Positions 48,400-60,444 of a stretch of DNA of 64,000 nt are shown here, piece by piece (within the stretch, counting starts at the first letter, position 1; each line of letters starts with the position of its first letter). The stretch spans positions 62,001-126,000 of the forward strand of contig NZ_FNEV01000008.1 of NCBI RefSeq assembly GCF_900100295.1. The letters run 5' to 3'. Both the position numbers and the translations under genes were made by a program. The stretch is from Salimicrobium halophilum. GTDB lineage: Bacteria; Bacillota; Bacilli; Bacillales; Halobacillaceae. The notes under the pieces are model-generated. The model was given only the letters and a program-made list of their open reading frames with translations, searched no databases and had not been told where the DNA came from.

Positions 48400-48418
48400 A
48401 TGTAACGATTCGTTACAT
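48400..48418. promoter_or_regulatory. 19-bp palindrome, possible operator
   Basis: ATGTAACGATTCGTTACAT: perfect 8-bp arms around 3 bp, about 40 bp before an extended -10 TGTTATAAT (48456-48464). Within 48308-48618 (311 bp) there is no gene; this site and the promoters for suf are what it holds. The cognate regulator is unknown. Confidence 0.55.
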
Positions 48419-48455
48419 TAAAAGGGGGAATGGCTTTAGTCATCGCTCTTTTTTT

Positions 48456-48556
48456 TGTTATAATAGGCAGTGGTGCGAGCGGTATTGAGACAGGAAGGAA
48501 AAAGTTGATATCAGCTTTGAAATGATTTAAGATTATAATGAGAATAAATTGAGAAT
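48456..48556 (+). promoter_or_regulatory. suf operon promoter region with TGAGAAT direct repeats
   Basis: Two candidate -10 boxes: TGTTATAAT (48456-48464, extended) and TATAAT (48534-48539). TGAGAAT occurs at 48539-48545 and 48550-48556, 11 bp apart, right at the second -10. This resembles half-sites of Fur-like regulators, but the full inverted Fur box is not present. Confidence 0.45.
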
Positions 48557-48618
48557 GGTTTTAAATCTAATAACCATGCACCCAATTACCCGATTACAAT
48601 ATACAGGAGGTATTATAC

Positions 48619-49401
48619 ATGGCAGGATCAACACTTGAAATCAAAGATCTTCATGTTGAAATTGAAGGTCAGGAAATTCTAAAAGGTGTAAACCTTACAA
48701 TCAACGGTGGAGAGTTCCACGCAGTAATGGGACCGAACGGAACCGGTAAATCCACACTTGCTTCCGCAATCATGGGCCACCCTAAGTATGAAGTGACACA
48801 AGGGGAGGTACTTCTTGACGGCGAGAACGTGCTCGAGATGGAAGTAGATGAGCGTGCGCAGGCAGGTTTGTTCCTTGCTATGCAATACCCGAGTGAAATC
48901 AGCGGTGTGACGAACTCCGACTTCCTTCGTTCCGCAATCAACTCCCGCCGCGAAGAAGGCGACGAGATTTCTCTGATGAAATTCATCAAAGAAATGGATG
49001 CGAAGATGGATACACTCGAAATCGATAAGAATATGGCACAGCGTTACCTTAACGAAGGGTTCTCCGGCGGTGAGAAGAAACGTAACGAAATCCTTCAGCT
49101 TATGACGATCCAACCGGACATTGCGATTCTGGACGAAATCGACTCCGGTCTTGATATCGATGCCCTGAAAGTGGTTGCGAAAGGTATCAACGAAATGCGC
49201 GACGATGCATTCGGTTGCCTGATCATCACTCACTACCAGCGTCTTCTCGACTACATCACTCCGGATAAGGTCCATGTAATGATGCAGGGACGCGTTGTGA
49301 AATCCGGCGGACCGGAACTTGCTAAGCGTCTTGAAGAAGAAGGGTACGACTGGATCAAAGAAGAACTCGGAATCGAAGACGAAACAATCGGCTCTAAATA
49401 A
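48619..49401 (+). CDS. sufC: Fe-S cluster assembly ATPase SufC
   Basis: 260 residues, ABC-type ATPase of the SufBCD scaffold. Walker [10 protein letters not shown], signature [12 protein letters not shown] and Walker [13 protein letters not shown]. First gene of sufC-sufD-sufS-sufU-sufB, the only Fe-S assembly system of most Bacillaceae. Shine-Dalgarno AGGAGG. Confidence 0.97.
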   Translation: MAGSTLEIKDLHVEIEGQEILKGVNLTINGGEFHAVMGPNGTGKSTLASAIMGHPKYEVTQGEVLLDGENVLEMEVDERAQAGLFLAMQYPSEISGVTNSDFLRSAINSRREEGDEISLMKFIKEMDAKMDTLEIDKNMAQRYLNEGFSGGEKKRNEILQLMTIQPDIAILDEIDSGLDIDALKVVAKGINEMRDDAFGCLIITHYQRLLDYITPDKVHVMMQGRVVKSGGPELAKRLEEEGYDWIKEELGIEDETIGSK

Positions 49402-49422
49402 TCGAAGGTTAGGAGGGATCTC

Positions 49423-52383
<2,961 letters not shown>

Positions 52384-52415
52384 CCTAAGGGTCAATAAAT
52401 AAGGAGGTATGTAAC

Positions 52416-53813
52416 ATGGCTAAGAAAGCTCCAGAGATTGAAGATTACAAGTATGGCTTTCACGATAAAGACGTATCTGTGTACCGCACCGGAAAAGGTC
52501 TTACAGAGCAGATCGTCAGAGACATTTCAGAACGTAAGGAAGAGCCTGAGTGGATGCTTGAATACCGCCTGAAGTCTCTTGAACAGTTCTACAAGAAACC
52601 TATGCCACAGTGGGGCGGCGACTTGTCAGAGCTCGACTTCGACGATATCACGTATTACGTAAAACCTTCTGAGAATACAGAGCGTTCCTGGGATGAAGTA
52701 CCACAGGAAATCAAAGACACCTTTGATCGTCTCGGTATCCCGGAAGCAGAGCAGAAGTACCTTGCCGGTGTTTCCGCGCAGTACGAATCCGAAGTTGTAT
52801 ACCACAACATGCAGGAAGACCTTGAGAACATGGGAGTCGTCTTCAAGGACACGGATACAGCTCTTAAAGAGAACGAAGACCTGTTCCGTCAGTATTTCGC
52901 AAAAGCGATTCCGAACTCCGACAACAAATTCGCAGCATTGAACTCGGCTGTATGGTCCGGTGGTTCTTTCATCTACGTACCTAAGAATACGAAGGTGGAC
53001 ACTCCACTTCAGGCTTACTTCCGTATCAACTCTGAGAACATGGGTCAGTTCGAACGTACGCTGATCATTGCGGATGAAGGATCTTCCGTACACTATGTGG
53101 AAGGTTGTACAGCTCCAACGTACTCCTCAAGCTCTCTCCACAGTGCCGTCGTTGAAATCTTCGTTAAGAAAGATGCGTATTGCCGTTACACTACGATCCA
53201 GAACTGGGCAAACAACGTCTACAACCTGGTAACGAAACGTGCCGTAGCAGAGCAGAACGCATCCATGGAATGGGTGGACGGTAACCTTGGTTCCAAGCTT
53301 ACGATGAAATATCCATCTGTCCTTCTTACAGGAGAAGGTGCACGTGGTAACACACTATCCATCGCTCTTGCCGGCGAAGGTCAGCACCAGGATGCCGGTG
53401 CGAAAATGCACCACCTGGCACCGAACACGTCTTCCACAATCGTTTCCAAGTCCATCTCCAAAAATGGTGGTAAAGTAACGTACCGTGGTATCGTACAGTT
53501 CGGTAAGAAAGCGGACGGCGCCCGCTCGAACATCGAGTGTGACACGCTGATCATGGATAACAAATCCACGTCCGACACGATCCCTTACAACGAAATCATG
53601 AACGAGAACATCTCTCTCGAGCACGAAGCGAAAGTTTCGAAAGTATCCGAAGAGCAGTTGTTCTACCTCATGAGTCGCGGACTTTCTGAAGAGGAAGCGA
53701 CAGAAATGATCGTAATGGGCTTCATCGAGCCGTTTACGAAAGAACTTCCAATGGAATACGCGGTAGAAATGAACCGTCTTATCAAATTCGAGATGGAAGG
53801 TTCTATCGGTTAA
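52416..53813 (+). CDS. sufB: Fe-S cluster assembly protein SufB
   Basis: 465 residues, core scaffold subunit on which the cluster is built. Conserved [34 protein letters not shown] and the C-terminal [21 protein letters not shown]. Shine-Dalgarno AAGGAGG. Last suf gene; terminator follows. Confidence 0.97.
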   Translation: MAKKAPEIEDYKYGFHDKDVSVYRTGKGLTEQIVRDISERKEEPEWMLEYRLKSLEQFYKKPMPQWGGDLSELDFDDITYYVKPSENTERSWDEVPQEIKDTFDRLGIPEAEQKYLAGVSAQYESEVVYHNMQEDLENMGVVFKDTDTALKENEDLFRQYFAKAIPNSDNKFAALNSAVWSGGSFIYVPKNTKVDTPLQAYFRINSENMGQFERTLIIADEGSSVHYVEGCTAPTYSSSSLHSAVVEIFVKKDAYCRYTTIQNWANNVYNLVTKRAVAEQNASMEWVDGNLGSKLTMKYPSVLLTGEGARGNTLSIALAGEGQHQDAGAKMHHLAPNTSSTIVSKSISKNGGKVTYRGIVQFGKKADGARSNIECDTLIMDNKSTSDTIPYNEIMNENISLEHEAKVSKVSEEQLFYLMSRGLSEEEATEMIVMGFIEPFTKELPMEYAVEMNRLIKFEMEGSIG

Positions 53814-53820
53814 TAACTCT

Positions 53821-53853
53821 AATCCCTCGTCACTACAGTGGCGGGGATTATTT
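53821..53853 (+). terminator. Terminator of the suf operon
   Basis: AATCCCTCGTCACT/AGTGGCGGGGATT with 2-nt loop region and T-rich tail. Confidence 0.82.
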
Positions 53854-53864
53854 ATAACTATTCA

Positions 53865-53893
53865 TTTACAAAATAGGAAAAAAGAGTTACTAT
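53865..53893 (+). promoter_or_regulatory. Promoter of the T-box transcript
   Basis: TTTACA (53865-53870), 17-bp spacer, TACTAT (53888-53893). Confidence 0.65.
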
Positions 53894-53910
53894 ATGGAGA
53901 AATATTAAAC

Positions 53911-54190
53911 TGCGATGAAGAGAAGAGTAGGCAGTCATGATTCTTCAAAGAGAGCCCTGGACGGTGAGAAAGGGTATGAATCATTTGCCGAACCAAGCCT
54001 CTGAGCATCACATCGGAACCTTTGAGGGGATGGTGTGACGTGCGCTCCCGTTATAGAGATAGGGTATAACCAGTCAGGGTGGCTGTCGTACCTGATAAGG
54101 TTAATATGGTGACGTATTAACGAACTGAGGTGGCACCGCGATGACATACCGTCCCGCCCTCGAGACAAAAGTCTTGGGGCGGGTTTTTTT
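53911..54190 (+). promoter_or_regulatory. T-box riboswitch, specifier CAA (tRNA-Gln)
   Basis: Stem I is clear: GATG/CATC and AGAG/CTCT below the specifier loop; AGTA (53926-53929) faces GAA (53990-53992); GGCA/TGCC and ATGATTC/GAATCAT above; AGAGAGCC and GGTGAGA distal motifs. GAAC is followed by CAA (53994-53996) and a purine, so the specifier reads Gln. The T-box TGAGGTGGCACCGCG (54126-54140) has C at the variable position, which would pair with a G73 discriminator, as expected for tRNA-Gln. The terminator CCCGCCC…GGGGCGGG plus seven T ends at 54190. Uncharged tRNA should switch on the MFS gene. Confidence 0.9.
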
Positions 54191-54221
54191 ATTCTCTCTC
54201 CCCACATTCAGGAGGGGTTTT

Positions 54222-55466
54222 ATGGAAGAAAACAAAATGGTTAGCTCTTGGAGACATCCTATACTGTTGTTATTCGGGATCGGTTTATCGAATATAGGGG
54301 ACTGGATATACCTGATCGCACTGAACTTGATTGTCCTTGAGATGACAGGTTCTCCTCTCGCTGTTGCCGTTTTGTATATATTGTTACCGACAGCAACGGT
54401 ATGCACCAATTTCTGGTCAGGGACGCTGGTGGATCGTTTAAATCAAAGAAACCTTATGGTCGCTCTGGATTTCATTAGAGCGTCCCTAATATTTATGATT
54501 CCTTTCTTCCCTACCCTTTGGCTGATTTATCCGATTGTCTTTTTGGTAAATATGGCGAGTTCAATATTTAACCCTGCTTCCATGTCATACATTACAAAAC
54601 TTATCCCTCGAGGAAAGAGGAAAAGGTTCAACTCTTTCAGAAGTCTCATCGACTCCGGAGGATTCCTGGTTGGTCCGGCCATAGCAGGGTTTCTGTTAAT
54701 GGCAGGGGATCCATTCCTCGCTATATATGTAAATGCCCTGACTTTCCTCTTCTCGGGAATAGTCACTCTCTTTTTACCGGTGACTACTAATATGGTTGAG
54801 AAGGCTATGTCTTCTTTTTCCCTGCAGCTATTAAAAAAAGACTGGAACGTTGTTGTGCTATTCACCAGGAATTATGCCTCCGTTATGCTTATTTATTTCC
54901 TATTCGGTCTCATGATGGTGATGGCTGCAGCTTTGGATTCGTTAGAGGCTGCTTTTTCGAAAGAGGTCTTGAATCTGACAGATGCAGAGTATGGCTTTCT
55001 CGTAAGTATTGCAGGTGTTGGCATCGCTACAGGTGCAATCATAATCGCTCTATTCGCTGATAAAATTTCTACTTCTTTGTTGCTTGGTATAGGTCCGGTT
55101 CTAGTCGCTGGAGGCTATATCATTTATGCTTTTTCCGATCACTTCGAAGTAGCAGCTGTAGGATTTATAGTGTTAGCTTTCTCATTGGCTTTTGCAAATA
55201 CAGGGTTCCACACGTTTTACCAAAACAACATCCCTGTTGAAATACTCGGAAGGATAGGGAGTATATATGGTTTGATTGAGGCAGCTTTTACGATTACTGC
55301 AACAATAGTTATAGGAATAGCTGCTCAATTCTTTTCTATCAAAGCAGCTGTAATCACGGGTTCCTTTGTTATGCTAGTAGTCACTTTGATTTTGGGTGTA
55401 GCAAGTTATAATTTTGAAAAGAGATGCGAGGCTCCCGTACAAAATACAGCAGTGAGGGGAAAGTAG
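54222..55466 (+). CDS. MFS transporter under T-box control
   Basis: 414 residues, about 12 membrane helices, with the loop motif WSGTLVDRLNQRNLMVALDFIRA typical of DHA3/MFS_3 efflux-type proteins (macrolide-efflux MefA-like). ATG 54222 follows GGAGGGG; the frame is open upstream into the T-box. Substrate unknown. A T-box for Gln suggests a link to glutamine or to inhibitors of Gln-tRNA charging. Codon use is more AT-rich and less biased than in the neighbouring suf genes, consistent with acquisition by transfer. Confidence 0.85.
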   Translation: MEENKMVSSWRHPILLLFGIGLSNIGDWIYLIALNLIVLEMTGSPLAVAVLYILLPTATVCTNFWSGTLVDRLNQRNLMVALDFIRASLIFMIPFFPTLWLIYPIVFLVNMASSIFNPASMSYITKLIPRGKRKRFNSFRSLIDSGGFLVGPAIAGFLLMAGDPFLAIYVNALTFLFSGIVTLFLPVTTNMVEKAMSSFSLQLLKKDWNVVVLFTRNYASVMLIYFLFGLMMVMAAALDSLEAAFSKEVLNLTDAEYGFLVSIAGVGIATGAIIIALFADKISTSLLLGIGPVLVAGGYIIYAFSDHFEVAAVGFIVLAFSLAFANTGFHTFYQNNIPVEILGRIGSIYGLIEAAFTITATIVIGIAAQFFSIKAAVITGSFVMLVVTLILGVASYNFEKRCEAPVQNTAVRGK

Positions 55467-55529
55467 TTAATTTACATAAAATTGAAGGTGGTGTAGAGTT
55501 GCAGTAGTATACGTAAGGAGGCTGACAAG

Positions 55530-56567
55530 ATGGAGTTTAATAGACTTTCTGAAAGGTTTCAGGAATTCGCCGAAACAGAGTGTAAAGGATCCAGCGAACT
55601 TTATAAGGAATTATCGCTTCACATTGCAAAAGATAGAACGGTGCTGGAGTTATGTATGGAAGCCCAACAGGACCAACCCACGCCGAATTTGTTGTTGGGT
55701 TCTGTCCATTATTTACTTCAAAAAGGGGTGGATCACAATCTTAAATACTATTATCCGAGCATAGTGGATGAACCTAAGAGAGATGGTCAGTTGTTTCAGG
55801 TCTTCAAAGAATTTTGTTTGGAGCACCATCAGAAGATAAAAGATCTTTTGCAGCATAAACTCGTCCAGACGAACGAAGTAAGACGCTGTGCTTATCTGTT
55901 TCCGGTTTTCTCATACATATACCAACAAACCGGGAAACCTTTGTCCTTCATAGAAATCGGCACAAGTGCAGGACTCCAATTGCTCTTTGATCAGTATGCT
56001 TATTCCTATGGATCGGCTGATATTTATGGAAAGAAAGATTCCTCTGTTCATCTTCAGTCAGAGGTAAGAGAGGGAAAGCTTCCTGACCATTTACTGAATC
56101 AAGTTCCGCCTGTGCATGAACGAATAGGTGTAGATCTGCACGTCAGTGATCTCACTAATGACGAAGAGCGGCTATGGTTGAAAGCCCTCATTTGGCCAGA
56201 GCATACAGATAGGCTAAGGAATTTCGAAGATGCGGCAGAAGAGTTGCAAAAAAATCCTCCTGTTTTGAGAGAAGGAGATGGAGTGGCGCTCCTGCCTGAC
56301 ATTGCAGAAGGTATCTCGACAGACACTTCGCTGTGCATCTTTCACACGCACGTAGCCAATCAACTTCCTGAAGACGTTAAGAAAGAATTGCTTCAGCAGG
56401 TTGAAGAAATCGGAGAAAAGAGAGAAGTCTTCCACATTCATAACAATATGGAGGATAGACAGCTACATATCGATTGCATTTCAAATGGAAACTACCAAAA
56501 GGAAACGGTAGGGGAGACGGATGGCCATGGTCGTTGGTTCGACTGGAAGGTGGAGCACTATGATTAA
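55530..56567 (+). CDS. DUF2332-family protein
   Basis: 345 residues, cytosolic. The segment FIEIGTSAGLQLLFDQYAY resembles motif I of SAM-dependent methyltransferases, as seen in DUF2332 proteins; the rest fits the family by length and by the late FHTHVANQLP. Activity unknown. The frame ends 8 bases inside the next gene, a HAD phosphatase, so the two are co-translated; together with the MFS gene they may form one accessory unit. Confidence 0.75.
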   Translation: MEFNRLSERFQEFAETECKGSSELYKELSLHIAKDRTVLELCMEAQQDQPTPNLLLGSVHYLLQKGVDHNLKYYYPSIVDEPKRDGQLFQVFKEFCLEHHQKIKDLLQHKLVQTNEVRRCAYLFPVFSYIYQQTGKPLSFIEIGTSAGLQLLFDQYAYSYGSADIYGKKDSSVHLQSEVREGKLPDHLLNQVPPVHERIGVDLHVSDLTNDEERLWLKALIWPEHTDRLRNFEDAAEELQKNPPVLREGDGVALLPDIAEGISTDTSLCIFHTHVANQLPEDVKKELLQQVEEIGEKREVFHIHNNMEDRQLHIDCISNGNYQKETVGETDGHGRWFDWKVEHYD

Positions 56568-57225
56568 AGCAGTGATTTTCGACTTGGACGGCACTTTACT
56601 GGACCGGGATGCCACGGTAGAAGTTTTCGTATACGACCAATATGAACGTTTTATAGAGTTCTTGAATCATATTCCGAAAGAGAACTACATGAAGCGATTT
56701 ATCGAATTGGATGACCATGGGTACGCATGGAAAGATAAAGTTTACAGTAGATTAGTTGAGGAATTCGCTATACAGGGGATTAGTTGGGAAGAGTTGTTAC
56801 AGGACTATGTAGATCATTTCAATAAACACTGCATCCCTTTTCCGAACCTTTTGGAGACATTAGGGCGGCTTAAACAGCAGGGGTTTCTGTTAGGGGTCAT
56901 CACCAATGGAAAAGGGCAGTTTCAAATGGATAACATACGGGCGCTCGGAATAGGTGATTTCACAGATACAATTCTTATTTCAGAATGGGAAGGGGTTAAG
57001 AAACCTGACCCATTTATCTTTGAAAAGGCAGTAGAGAGATTAAAGGTTCATCCGGAAGAATGTGTATATATCGGGGACCATCCTGATAAAGACGTAAAGG
57101 CAGCAGAAGCGGTCGGTATGACAGGGGTATGGAAAAAGAATCATTTATGGAAGCAACCACTGGATAATTTAGTCATCGAAGAACTGAACGAAATACCTGG
57201 AATAGTACAAAGTGTAAGCTCGTGA
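56560..57225 (+). CDS. HAD-family hydrolase
   Basis: 221 residues. Haloacid dehalogenase phosphatase with motif I FDLDGTLLDRD (nucleophile Asp9), cap domain, motif II GVITNG, motif III Lys in EGVKKPDP and motif IV IGDHPDKD. Likely a small-molecule phosphatase; substrate unknown. ATG 56560 overlaps the previous stop. Confidence 0.9.
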   Translation: MIKAVIFDLDGTLLDRDATVEVFVYDQYERFIEFLNHIPKENYMKRFIELDDHGYAWKDKVYSRLVEEFAIQGISWEELLQDYVDHFNKHCIPFPNLLETLGRLKQQGFLLGVITNGKGQFQMDNIRALGIGDFTDTILISEWEGVKKPDPFIFEKAVERLKVHPEECVYIGDHPDKDVKAAEAVGMTGVWKKNHLWKQPLDNLVIEELNEIPGIVQSVSS

Positions 57226-57330
57226 ACAAAGAATATGTGGCAGATTCTAAAATTTTCCTTGTTCTTACTAAGAAAAATGTGGAAACTGTGGTACGATAGA
57301 TTCAATACATAACGGAAGGTGTGATGTCTT

Positions 57331-57459
57331 ATGGCACTACGACGAAACGAAGGAACTCAACTGGTAGATAAGATCGGAAAATTATCAGAACAAAGGAGAC
57401 ATCACATTGAAAACAGAAGAAAAACAGCTATACACAGAAACGGACCGTTTATACATTAA
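57331..57459 (+). CDS. Possible 42-residue basic peptide overlapping the next gene
   Basis: ATG 57331 follows GGAAGGTGTGATG and opens 42 codons rich in Arg/His (MALRRNEGTQLVDKIGKL…). It runs 53 bases into the acetyltransferase in another frame. It could be a leader peptide coupling translation of that gene, or chance. I do not recognise it. Confidence 0.3.
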   Translation: MALRRNEGTQLVDKIGKLSEQRRHHIENRRKTAIHRNGPFIH

Positions 57460-57967
57460 GACCCTGGAAAAAGAAGACTATGAACGCTGGACAGAAGGCT
57501 TCCGCCATAGACTCCCGTCTCAGCATAAGTTCGACGGAGACAGCATAAACCTGGAGGAATGGTCCCAGGAAAGATTCGATGGCATGGTTGAACAATTTGA
57601 GAAAATGGCTGAGAACGATGACTTATATGTCCTCGGTATCTTCCGAAAATCAGACGATAAGCACATAGGAAAAATCGATCTGAGCACCATCATGAGAGAC
57701 AATTTCCAATGGGGGATGATCGGCTACAGGATCCACAACCAGTTCTGGAATCAGGGATACGGAACGGAGGCTGTCTCGGAAGGGCTTACCCTTGCTTTTG
57801 AAGAGCTCGGGTATCACAGGGTGGAAGCTCATATCAACCTTGATAATCCAGCTTCCATAAGGCTTGCAGAGAAAGTCGGATTGACGTTTGAGTGTACGAG
57901 AAAAAGGTTCATTTACGAAGACGACAAGTGGACGGATAATCACGTGTACGTGAAGAATGCTGATTAA
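57407..57967 (+). CDS. GNAT-family acetyltransferase (RimJ/RimL type)
   Basis: 186 residues. TETDRLYIKTLEKEDYERW start and the acetyl-CoA motif YRIHNQFWNQGYGTEAVSEGL, then NLDNPASIRLAEKVGLTFE, as in ribosomal-protein-type acetyltransferases and YoaA-like proteins. Substrate unknown. TTG start at 57407, 7 bp after AAAGGAG. Confidence 0.85.
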   Translation: MKTEEKQLYTETDRLYIKTLEKEDYERWTEGFRHRLPSQHKFDGDSINLEEWSQERFDGMVEQFEKMAENDDLYVLGIFRKSDDKHIGKIDLSTIMRDNFQWGMIGYRIHNQFWNQGYGTEAVSEGLTLAFEELGYHRVEAHINLDNPASIRLAEKVGLTFECTRKRFIYEDDKWTDNHVYVKNAD

Positions 57968-57978
57968 TCATTAGTGGG

Positions 57979-58018
57979 AAGCAGGCATAGCCCGAGGAGG
58001 GTTGTGTCTGCTTTTTTG
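57979..58018 (+). terminator. Terminator after the acetyltransferase
   Basis: AAGCAGGCATAGCCC/GGGTTGTGTCTGCTT (wobbles), 5-nt loop, six T. Confidence 0.85.
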
Positions 58019-58091
58019 CCTGAGTACTGATGAATGTTTAAGTGTCCGTGAGATGGACACCATAGGAAGTAACAGGGAAATGGGGTTTGAC

Positions 58092-58120
58092 TTGACGAGT
58101 GGGGGAGCTTTGTTTAATAA
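58092..58120 (+). promoter_or_regulatory. Tentative ahpC promoter
   Basis: TTGACG (58092-58097), 17-bp spacer, TAATAA (58115-58120). A small inverted repeat GTGTCC/GGACAC lies upstream (58042-58060). No PerR box could be found. Confidence 0.4.
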
Positions 58121-58200
58121 TATTCAAGTGTCGGAAATCACTATTTCTTAATAACATTTCTAGAAAACATAGTTGCAACCATCTAAGGAGGAAATCTAAT

Positions 58201-58764
58201 ATGTCCGTTATCGGAAAAACAGTAAAACCATTCACAGCACAAGCTTACCAAAATGGTGAATTCATGGAAGTGTCAGAAGAGAATTTTAAAGGTCAGTGGA
58301 CGGTACTCTGCTTCTACCCGGCAGACTTCACGTTCGTATGCCCGACAGAACTCGAAGATCTTCAGAACGAGTATGACAACCTTAAAGATCTCGGAGCGGA
58401 AGTGTATTCCTGCTCGACAGATACTCACTTTACACATAAAGCATGGCACGAGTCTTCAGAAGCAATCGGAAAGGTAACGTATCCGATGATCGGGGACCCA
58501 TCCCACACGCTTCCACAGAACTTCGAAGTACTGCGTGAAGAAGAAGGTCTTGCGGATCGCGGCACGTTCATCATCGATCCGAACGGCGTTATCCAGGTAG
58601 CGGAAGTACACGCGGAAGGAATCGGCCGTGACGCTAGTGCTCTTATCGAAAAAATGAAGAAAGCCCAATACGTATACAACAATCCTGGCGAAGTCTGCCC
58701 TGCGAAATGGGAAGAAGGCAGCGAAACACTCAAGCCAAGCATCGACCTTGTAGGTAAAATCTAA
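58201..58764 (+). CDS. ahpC: Alkyl hydroperoxide reductase subunit C (peroxiredoxin)
   Basis: 187 residues, typical 2-Cys peroxiredoxin: peroxidatic Cys47 ([11 protein letters not shown]) and resolving Cys166 ([11 protein letters not shown]). Reduces H2O2 and organic peroxides with AhpF, encoded next. ATG 58201 follows AAGGAGG. Confidence 0.97.
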   Translation: MSVIGKTVKPFTAQAYQNGEFMEVSEENFKGQWTVLCFYPADFTFVCPTELEDLQNEYDNLKDLGAEVYSCSTDTHFTHKAWHESSEAIGKVTYPMIGDPSHTLPQNFEVLREEEGLADRGTFIIDPNGVIQVAEVHAEGIGRDASALIEKMKKAQYVYNNPGEVCPAKWEEGSETLKPSIDLVGKI

Positions 58765-58779
58765 GGAGTGGAATCAGGA

Positions 58780-60306
58780 ATGCTCGAACAAGACATCAAA
58801 GCCCAATTGAACCAGTACTTGGAGCTACTAGAAGACGATATCGTCCTGAAAGTGAGCGCAGGGTCTGATGAGACGTCCAAAGAGACGAAGGACCTCGTTC
58901 ATGAAATTGCATCCATGTCTCCGAAAATCTCCGTGAAGGAGGCGAAGCTTGAGCGAACACCGAGCTTTTCTGTGAACCGGGTCGGAGAGGATACAGGCGT
59001 CGCTTTCGCCGGTCTTCCTCTTGGACATGAGTTCACGTCGCTCGTCCTCGCTTTACTTCAGGTAAGCGGCAGAGCGCCAAAAGTCGACCAGGAAGTCATC
59101 GATGATGCGAAGAAGATCGAGAGAGAGCATCACTTCGAGACATTTGTAAGCCTTAGCTGCCACAATTGTCCGGATGTTGTGCAGGCGCTCAACATCCTGA
59201 GTGTCCTCAACCCGAATATCACGCATACGATGATCGACGGAGCGAAACACAAAGAGGAAGCGGAAGAGCGTAACGTACGCGCCGTTCCTGCCGTGTATCG
59301 GAACGGGGACTTCTGGAACGGAGGACGTATCACCATCCAGGAAATCATCGCTCAATTAGGCGGAGGGCCGAGTGCCGAAGACTTCGCGGACAAAGAACCT
59401 TACGACGTTCTTGTCGTCGGGGGAGGTCCGGCCGGAGCGAGTGCAGCGATTTATGCTGCCCGTAAAGGGATCCGCACAGGTATCGTGTCCGACCGCTTCG
59501 GTGGTCAAGTTCTGGATACACAGACGATCGAGAACTTCATCAGTACGACCAGCACGGATGGACCGAAGCTGACGCAGGCGCTGGAAGAGCACGTGAAGGA
59601 CTATAACGTAGATATTCTCGACCTGCAGACGGCGAAAAGTCTGGAGAAGAAGGACATGTTCGAACTTGAACTGGAGAACGGAGCGGTGCTGAAAAGTAAA
59701 ACCGTCATCATCTCCACAGGTGCCCGCTGGAGAGCCATCAATGTTCCCGGCGAGGAAGAGTTCAAGAACAAAGGCGTAGCGTATTGCCCTCACTGTGATG
59801 GTCCATTATATGAAGGAAAAGATGTAGCGGTCATCGGCGGAGGCAACTCCGGCGTCGAAGCTGCCATCGACCTTGCAGGAATGGCCAGTAACGTGAGCGT
59901 TCTGGAATTCGCTCCTGAGCTGAAAGCCGATCAGGTGCTCCAGGATCGTCTGAACAGTCTTCCGAATACAACAATCATCCCGAATGCCGCTACGACGGAA
60001 ATCAACGGTACGGAAGACGTACAGGGTCTGACGTATAACGATCGTGAGACGAACGAAGAGAGATATATCAAAATCGACGGCGTTTTCGTCCAGATCGGCC
60101 TCATTCCGAATACCGAGTGGTTGAAGGATACAGTCGAGCGGAACGAAATCGGTGAAATCATCGTAGATAAATACGGCATGACATCCGTTCCTGGCGTATT
60201 CGCTGCTGGTGACTGTACAGATACGGCTTATAATCAAATCATCGTTTCAATGGGATCCGGTGCAACGGCCGCTTTAGGCGCGTTCGATCATCTTATTCGA
60301 AATTAA
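58780..60306 (+). CDS. ahpF: Alkyl hydroperoxide reductase subunit F
   Basis: 508 residues: N-terminal tandem thioredoxin-like domain with Cys127-His-Asn-Cys130 (SLSCHNCPDV), then a TrxB-like FAD/NADH reductase with GGGPAGASAAIYAARKG and CPHCDG. Transfers electrons from NADH to AhpC. ATG 58780 is used; an in-frame codon at 58768 is closer to AAGGAG but less conserved. Confidence 0.97.
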   Translation: MLEQDIKAQLNQYLELLEDDIVLKVSAGSDETSKETKDLVHEIASMSPKISVKEAKLERTPSFSVNRVGEDTGVAFAGLPLGHEFTSLVLALLQVSGRAPKVDQEVIDDAKKIEREHHFETFVSLSCHNCPDVVQALNILSVLNPNITHTMIDGAKHKEEAEERNVRAVPAVYRNGDFWNGGRITIQEIIAQLGGGPSAEDFADKEPYDVLVVGGGPAGASAAIYAARKGIRTGIVSDRFGGQVLDTQTIENFISTTSTDGPKLTQALEEHVKDYNVDILDLQTAKSLEKKDMFELELENGAVLKSKTVIISTGARWRAINVPGEEEFKNKGVAYCPHCDGPLYEGKDVAVIGGGNSGVEAAIDLAGMASNVSVLEFAPELKADQVLQDRLNSLPNTTIIPNAATTEINGTEDVQGLTYNDRETNEERYIKIDGVFVQIGLIPNTEWLKDTVERNEIGEIIVDKYGMTSVPGVFAAGDCTDTAYNQIIVSMGSGATAALGAFDHLIRN

Positions 60307-60310
60307 TAGA

Positions 60311-60349
60311 AGCACCGCTACTTCAGCTCGAAGTGGCGGTGTTTTTTTG
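60311..60349 (+). terminator. Terminator of ahpCF
   Basis: CACCGCTACTTC/GAAGTGGCGGTG, 5-nt loop, seven T. Confidence 0.92.
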
Positions 60350-60444
60350 GCTCTTACAAGTTTGATGTTGAATTCTCTATTTTTTGTGTAATAATGGTAG
60401 GAAACCTAAAAGTTGTTAGAAAATTGCATCTAGGAGGAATAGGA

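Noticed and set aside
53990-53998. Alternative specifiers AAC, CCA or AGC in the T-box
   Set aside because: They break the AGTA/GAA loop-E geometry or leave no purine after the triplet; CAA also agrees with the C in the T-box sequence.
58020-58200. PerR box expected before ahpC
   Set aside because: AT-rich stretches near 58113 and 58145 match the PerR consensus poorly, so no operator is called.
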